Assembly (NCBI GenBank): GCA_020444985.1
Contig: JAGRHK010000128.1
Span: forward strand, 1 to 5,779
Length of the DNA stretch: 5,779 nucleotides
Source: Candidatus Competibacteraceae bacterium
Lineage (GTDB): Bacteria > Pseudomonadota > Gammaproteobacteria > Competibacterales > Competibacteraceae
Direction of reading: 5' to 3'
The stretch's first letter is position 1. The number at the start of each line of letters is the position of its first letter. Positions 4,914-5,779 of the stretch are shown here, piece by piece. The notes below the pieces were generated by a model that saw nothing but the letters and a program-made list of their open reading frames with translations, ran no database searches and was not told the origin of the DNA. Both the position numbers and the translations under genes were made by a program.

Positions 4914-5779
4914 TTATTGTTCAAGGAAGCGGGTGCGTTCCATGACCTTCTCGGTCACCCATTGCGCGTTGGCGAGCGCCTCATCGACCGTGATGGACCC
5001 TTCCAACGCTTTGGCAAACCGCTGACCTACTGCGGTGCCGATGCTCTGGAATTCCGGGATCGCGACAAACTGAATGCCGGTATAGGGCGCTTCTTCGACG
5101 GTCGGATGGTGTGGATCGGCGGCTTGCATCGAAGCGAGCGTCATTTTTGCGAAAGGTAGTTGCTGGTACTCAGGGTTCTCGTACAGCGAGGTGCGGGTGC
5201 CCGGAGGCGCGTTGGACCAGCCTTTCTGCGCAGCAACTAGCTCCAGATAGTGCTTCGAGGTGGCCCAGAGCACGAATTGCTTCGCCGCATCCTTATGGTC
5301 GGAATCCGTGGAAATCGCCAGCGCCCAGCTCCAGAGCCAGCTTGCGCTCTTGCCCAAGCCCTTGTTCGGCGCGAGCGCGAAGCCGACTCGGTCGGCCACG
5401 CTGGAATCCGCGTCGGTCACGAACCGGCCCGCCACGGTTGCATCAATCCATATTGCGCACTTGCCGGACCGGAACAGGGCAAGGTTTTCGTTGTAGCCGT
5501 TGGCCGATGCATTGGGCGGCCCCGCTTCTTTCATGAGTGCGACGTAGTCGGTGATCGTCGCCTTCCAGGCTTCACTGTCGAACTGGGGTTTCCAGTCCAT
5601 ATCGAACCAGCGAGCGCCGTAGGCGTTGGCCATCACAGTCAGGAACGCGATGTTTTCCCCCCAACCCGGCTTGCCGCGCAGGCAAATGCCATAGACTTCA
5701 TTGGGCTTGTCGGTCAACTTGCGGGCAGCGTCCTTGATGAAATCCCAGGTGGGTTTTTCAGGCATCTCAAGCCCGGTTT
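4914..5779 (-). CDS. smoE: ABC polyol (mannitol/sorbitol) substrate-binding protein, 5'-partial
   Basis: The C-terminal 287 residues of a family-1 extracellular solute-binding protein, about two thirds of the usual ~435. The reading frame stays open to the window edge (T-G-L-E before the first visible Met), so the Met codon at 5763-5765 is internal. The N-terminal signal peptide and lobe start are off the right edge. Counting from that Met, visible hallmarks are MPEKPTWDFIKDAARKL (1-17), the NLALFRSGKCAIWIDATVAG stretch typical of sorbitol/mannitol SmoE/MtlE proteins, GKSASWLWSWALAIS with Trp-rich sugar-contacting residues, and PYTGIQFVAIPEFQSIGT near the C-terminus. The mature protein should be periplasmic, capture a sugar alcohol and deliver it to an ABC permease. 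It is the most upstream visible gene, 90 bp before the NCS1 transporter. The ABC membrane and ATPase genes normally found beside it are not in the window and may lie upstream. Sorbitol, mannitol and arabitol specificities cannot be separated by eye. Confidence 0.92.
   Translation of the reverse strand, partial: TGLEMPEKPTWDFIKDAARKLTDKPNEVYGICLRGKPGWGENIAFLTVMANAYGARWFDMDWKPQFDSEAWKATITDYVALMKEAGPPNASANGYNENLALFRSGKCAIWIDATVAGRFVTDADSSVADRVGFALAPNKGLGKSASWLWSWALAISTDSDHKDAAKQFVLWATSKHYLELVAAQKGWSNAPPGTRTSLYENPEYQQLPFAKMTLASMQAADPHHPTVEEAPYTGIQFVAIPEFQSIGTAVGQRFAKALEGSITVDEALANAQWVTEKVMERTRFLEQ

Noticed and set aside
4701..5159. Plus-strand open frame of 152 codons over the gap between transporter and binding protein
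   Set aside because: Most of it is antisense to two confident genes and it shows no family features. The 90-bp gap is normal operon spacing.
5763..5765. ATG as the true start of the binding protein
   Set aside because: The frame continues upstream to the window edge, the protein would lack a signal peptide and its first lobe, and MPEKPTWD is an internal segment in the SmoE/MtlE family.

Overview
The window looks like a piece of a GC-rich proteobacterial chromosome, most likely gamma- or betaproteobacterial. I infer this from the protein families and codon usage; no ribosomal RNA or taxonomic marker is present. It holds two unrelated modules that meet head-on near position 355.

Left part (1-353): the distal end of a CRISPR array. 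Five full 28-nt repeats are spaced by exactly 33 nt, giving a 61-bp period. They are followed by a degenerate terminal repeat. The repeat has the type I-E character (TTCCCC stem, GCGGGG, then an ATAGACC handle) and reads left to right, so the leader and any cas genes should lie to the left, outside the window. No cas gene is visible here.

Right part (387-5779): four genes on the minus strand, read right to left, forming one polyol (mannitol/sorbitol-type) utilisation operon. In transcription order they are: a periplasmic sugar-alcohol-binding protein of an ABC importer (5' end cut by the window edge); a 576-residue NCS1-family secondary transporter; an NAD-dependent mannitol 2-dehydrogenase; and a PfkB-family fructokinase. 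The inferred pathway is uptake of mannitol (or a related hexitol), oxidation to fructose, then phosphorylation to fructose 6-phosphate for glycolysis. This resembles the Pseudomonas fluorescens mtlEFGKDYZ scheme. Here, however, an NCS1 permease sits directly after the binding protein, and no ABC membrane or ATPase subunit and no xylulokinase is seen.

The intergenic gaps (90, 181 and 71 bp) each contain inverted repeats. The 181-bp gap before the dehydrogenase has two mutually exclusive RNA pairings, one of them followed by a U-run, which looks like an attenuator. I found no rRNA, tRNA, insertion sequence or phage gene. The operon promoter must lie right of the window. The most unusual points are the NCS1 transporter embedded in a polyol ABC operon, the possible RNA switch at 3006-3082, and the operon running towards the CRISPR array with no recognisable terminator between them.
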